This document shows, piece by piece, positions 61,660-64,000 of a stretch of DNA of 64,000 bases. A program made the position numbers and the translations under genes. The notes beneath the pieces are model-generated. The model was not told the DNA's origin, did not search any database, and saw only the letters and a list, made by a program, of their open reading frames with translations. This DNA comes from Desulfatitalea sp. BRH_c12. GTDB lineage: Bacteria; Desulfobacterota; Desulfobacteria; Desulfobacterales; Desulfosarcinaceae. The DNA is taken from NCBI GenBank assembly GCA_000961655.1, contig LADR01000013.1, forward strand, positions 124,001 through 188,000. The letters run 5' to 3'. Within the stretch, counting starts at the first letter, position 1. Every line of letters starts with the position of its first letter.

Positions 61660-64000
61660 ATGAGCGAACCCCAACTCGATCACGCAGCCGATCAAAAGAG
61701 ACTCCAGGAGATCATCGAGAAGGATGCCAAGTCCGGCCGCACCTTATCCGGCCTCTGGTATTACATAACTGTCGGTCTGGGCATCTTTATGGTGGCGTTT
61801 TATATGTATTGCGCTGCCACACCGGTGGACACCCAGTACTTCATAGGCACTTATGTCCTGATCACCTACGTACTCGTCTTTTTATTGTACCCGTTTACAT
61901 CCCGAACGCCCCGGCAAAAGGGCTATTACATCGATGCCGTCATTCCTTTTACCTATATATTTCTCTCGATTTACTTTGCACTTCATTTTCTTTTGGGATC
62001 CCAAGGCGCCGAGGAATCCTTTACGCAGGTCAACGTGGTGTATGCCTTGGTGGGTCTGGTGGGCGCGCTCTGTTTTTTTCTGCCGATCAAATACATAGGC
62101 AATACCCGGGGGGGAAGTTCCTCAATCATCGCCATGGACGTGTTCTCGGCCCTGGCGGCGACTTTTGTCGTCGGCTATTACATCATCGAATACATGGATA
62201 TCAACTACCGCATGGGCTCGGAAAATGCCCTGGACACGGCCGTCAGTGTGTTGGGTATCATTATTTCCCTCGAAGTTGCCCGGAGACTGCTGGGATGGTC
62301 GATGGCCTTGGTGGGTTTGATGTTTCTTTCGTATGCACTCTGGGGGGATCTGCTGCACCAGGTGCCGGTTCTGAACGCCTTTGCCCACACAGGTTTTAAG
62401 TTGGATCGGGCATTGAACCACATCTACCTCAAAGAGGAGGGGGTTTTCGGCATCATGGCCACCGTTCTGGTGACCTATGTAATCCTCTTTATCTTCTTCG
62501 GTTCTTTTCTCAAAGCATCCGGCGCCGGCCGTTTCTTTCTGGACCTGCCCATGGCGCTGGCCGGGAAGAGCACCGGCGGACCAGCCAAAGTGGCCGTTCT
62601 GGCCTCGGGTTTTTTTGGCTCGGTGTCCGGGTCGGCTATTGCCAACACGGTTTCCACGGGTGCTTTCACCATTCCATTGATGAAAAAAGCCGGCTTCAGG
62701 CCACATGTGGCCGGCGCTATCGAACCGGCTGCGTCGATCGGCGGCATGTTCATGCCGCCCATCATGGGCGCCGGCGGCTTTATCATGGCCGAGATGACTG
62801 GCATCCCGTATGTCAAGATCATGCTCATGGCCATTTTCCCCGCTATGATCTATTTTCTGTCGGTCTTCGTGATGGTTCATTTCGAAGCCAAACGGTGGGG
62901 CTTGGTCGGGTATGAAGATCCCAACGCGCGCACGGCGCGTGAGATTCTGAAGACCGAATGGTTTATGTCGCTACCGCTGGTCATCATCGTCGTCATGATG
63001 CTGTTCGGTTACTCTCCAGGCTACGCGGCTTTCTGGGCCATTCTGTCCTGCATTGGCGTCAGTTGGCTGACCAAAGACAACCGCATGGGCGCCAAAAAAA
63101 TTCTCCAATGCATGATCGAAGGATCGCGCGCCACGCTGGTGATCGGCGCCACGGTCGGCGTTATCGGCATCATCGTCGGCACGATTCAATTGACGGGCAT
63201 CGGCCTCAAGTTTTCCCAGATCATCATCGAACTGTCGTTCGGTCACCTGCCGCTGGCGATATTGCTGGTGGGGCTGGCCTCCCTGGTGTTGGGCATGGGG
63301 GTTCCCGTCACCGCCGCATACCTGATCACCGCGGTGCTCGCGGTCGGCGCCCTGACCGATATGATTGCCCGGAGCCTGTGGGGTGTCAGCCTCCAGGAAC
63401 TGCGTCAACCGTTGATGGGCATGATGCCCAACGATCCTCACTATATTGCGGTCATGGCCCAGATATCATGGGCGGTCCTGGCCTCGCACATGATCGTTTA
63501 CTGGTTTAGTCAGGATTCCAACATTACGCCGCCGGTGTGCGTTGCGGCTTATGCCGGGGCCGCCATCGCCGGAGCCGATCCCTGGAAAACCGGCTGGACC
63601 TCGTTCAAATTCGCCAAAATGCTTTACATGGGTCCCTTCCTGTTCGCTTTTTCACCTGGTTTTCTGCTTGGCGGGCCCGGGTTCATCATGCCCTGGTACC
63701 AGGTGGTCAGCACGTGGGTGACCATCATTTTGGGCACCATCGCGTTCGGCAGCCTGACGATGGGGTATTTTCTGTGTGGCATGACCATTCTGGAGTGGGG
63801 CGTCTGCGCGCTGGCCACGTTTTTGCTATTTTTCCCGCATGCCGCAAATTGGTTGACACCGGGCATCGAGATTCCGACACTGCTCATCGATTTTGCCGGA
63901 ATAGCTCTGTGGTCTACGGTTTACTTCATGCAGAAAGTGCGCATTAAAAAGGACCCCAGTCTGACGCTGCCGATCGAACAGAGGCAGGCCGATAAAAAAG
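61660..64000 (+). CDS. Fused TRAP transporter permease (partial)
   Basis: 780 codons are visible and the frame is open to the window edge. N-terminal cytoplasmic ~30 residues, then ~4 TM helices of the DctQ-like part, followed by the DctM-like large subunit with GSVSGSAIANTVSTGAFTIP and PAASIGGMFMPPIMGAGGF, the hallmark of the 4TM/12TM TAXI-TRAP fusion permeases. It imports the ligand delivered by the adjacent binding protein using an ion gradient. AAGGAAAAATCA precedes ATG 61660. The C-terminal end lies outside the window. Confidence 0.92.
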   Translation, partial: MSEPQLDHAADQKRLQEIIEKDAKSGRTLSGLWYYITVGLGIFMVAFYMYCAATPVDTQYFIGTYVLITYVLVFLLYPFTSRTPRQKGYYIDAVIPFTYIFLSIYFALHFLLGSQGAEESFTQVNVVYALVGLVGALCFFLPIKYIGNTRGGSSSIIAMDVFSALAATFVVGYYIIEYMDINYRMGSENALDTAVSVLGIIISLEVARRLLGWSMALVGLMFLSYALWGDLLHQVPVLNAFAHTGFKLDRALNHIYLKEEGVFGIMATVLVTYVILFIFFGSFLKASGAGRFFLDLPMALAGKSTGGPAKVAVLASGFFGSVSGSAIANTVSTGAFTIPLMKKAGFRPHVAGAIEPAASIGGMFMPPIMGAGGFIMAEMTGIPYVKIMLMAIFPAMIYFLSVFVMVHFEAKRWGLVGYEDPNARTAREILKTEWFMSLPLVIIVVMMLFGYSPGYAAFWAILSCIGVSWLTKDNRMGAKKILQCMIEGSRATLVIGATVGVIGIIVGTIQLTGIGLKFSQIIIELSFGHLPLAILLVGLASLVLGMGVPVTAAYLITAVLAVGALTDMIARSLWGVSLQELRQPLMGMMPNDPHYIAVMAQISWAVLASHMIVYWFSQDSNITPPVCVAAYAGAAIAGADPWKTGWTSFKFAKMLYMGPFLFAFSPGFLLGGPGFIMPWYQVVSTWVTIILGTIAFGSLTMGYFLCGMTILEWGVCALATFLLFFPHAANWLTPGIEIPTLLIDFAGIALWSTVYFMQKVRIKKDPSLTLPIEQRQADKK

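Overview
The window looks like a chromosomal segment of a strictly anaerobic, sulfate-reducing-type deltaproteobacterium (Desulfobacterota, probably a relative of Desulfosarcina). This placement is inferred from gene content, not from a phylogenetic marker. The evidence is a set of NADH diaphorase, HdrA/MvhD and HdrD-like redox genes, acyl-CoA catabolism genes, many sigma-54 regulators, TRAP and SulP transporters, and three reading frames in which an internal UGA is best read as selenocysteine. No rRNA, tRNA or CRISPR array was seen.

Layout. 0.3-6.3 kb holds a HesB-like selenoprotein, a small membrane zinc-ribbon-like protein, two nitroreductase-family genes, a DUF255 thioredoxin-domain protein and a rhodanese-rubrerythrin fusion. 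6.4-12 kb holds a HEAT/receiver protein, an acyl-CoA dehydrogenase and a 4-hydroxybutyryl-CoA-dehydratase-family flavoprotein. 12-17.4 kb holds a SWIM-XRE protein with a SNF2 helicase, then mutY. 17.4-20.3 kb has a secreted beta-propeller protein and an MBL-fold hydrolase between two copies of a long hairpin repeat.

20.3-36.8 kb is a redox and regulatory block. A PAS/sigma-54 activator (21.4 kb) is flanked by two sigma-54 promoters and by shared TTGCA-N3-TGCAA dyads. Its likely targets are a PNPOx-like/CGGC pair and an HdrD-like selenoprotein. An operon of NuoE/NuoF/HoxU-like subunits and an HdrA-MvhD fusion follows on the minus strand. It has its own sigma-54 promoter, a TGAAACA dyad and two further PAS/sigma-54 activators upstream. 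All three activators share a C-x8-C-x3-C motif next to the PAS domain, which suggests redox or metal sensing. Together these genes look like a regulated NADH/ferredoxin/thiol electron-transfer module.

37.5-45 kb holds a large transporter-HEAT-cNMP fusion and a three-gene cluster of unknown product: a GNAT fusion, an ATP-grasp ligase and a PP-loop enzyme. 45-52.3 kb holds a TetR regulator with its operator, a SulP transporter, a CMP-kinase-like/receiver fusion, a histidine kinase, two receivers and a degenerate kinase, apparently one signalling operon. 52.3-55.8 kb has small secreted and regulatory genes. 56-60.2 kb is a GlrK/QseG/GlrR-like system followed by a 53-residue candidate membrane selenoprotein. 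60.5-64 kb is a TAXI-TRAP transporter whose fused permease runs off the window.

Four short elements with TAGGG-type terminal inverted repeats lie in intergenic gaps, as do the two long hairpin repeats.
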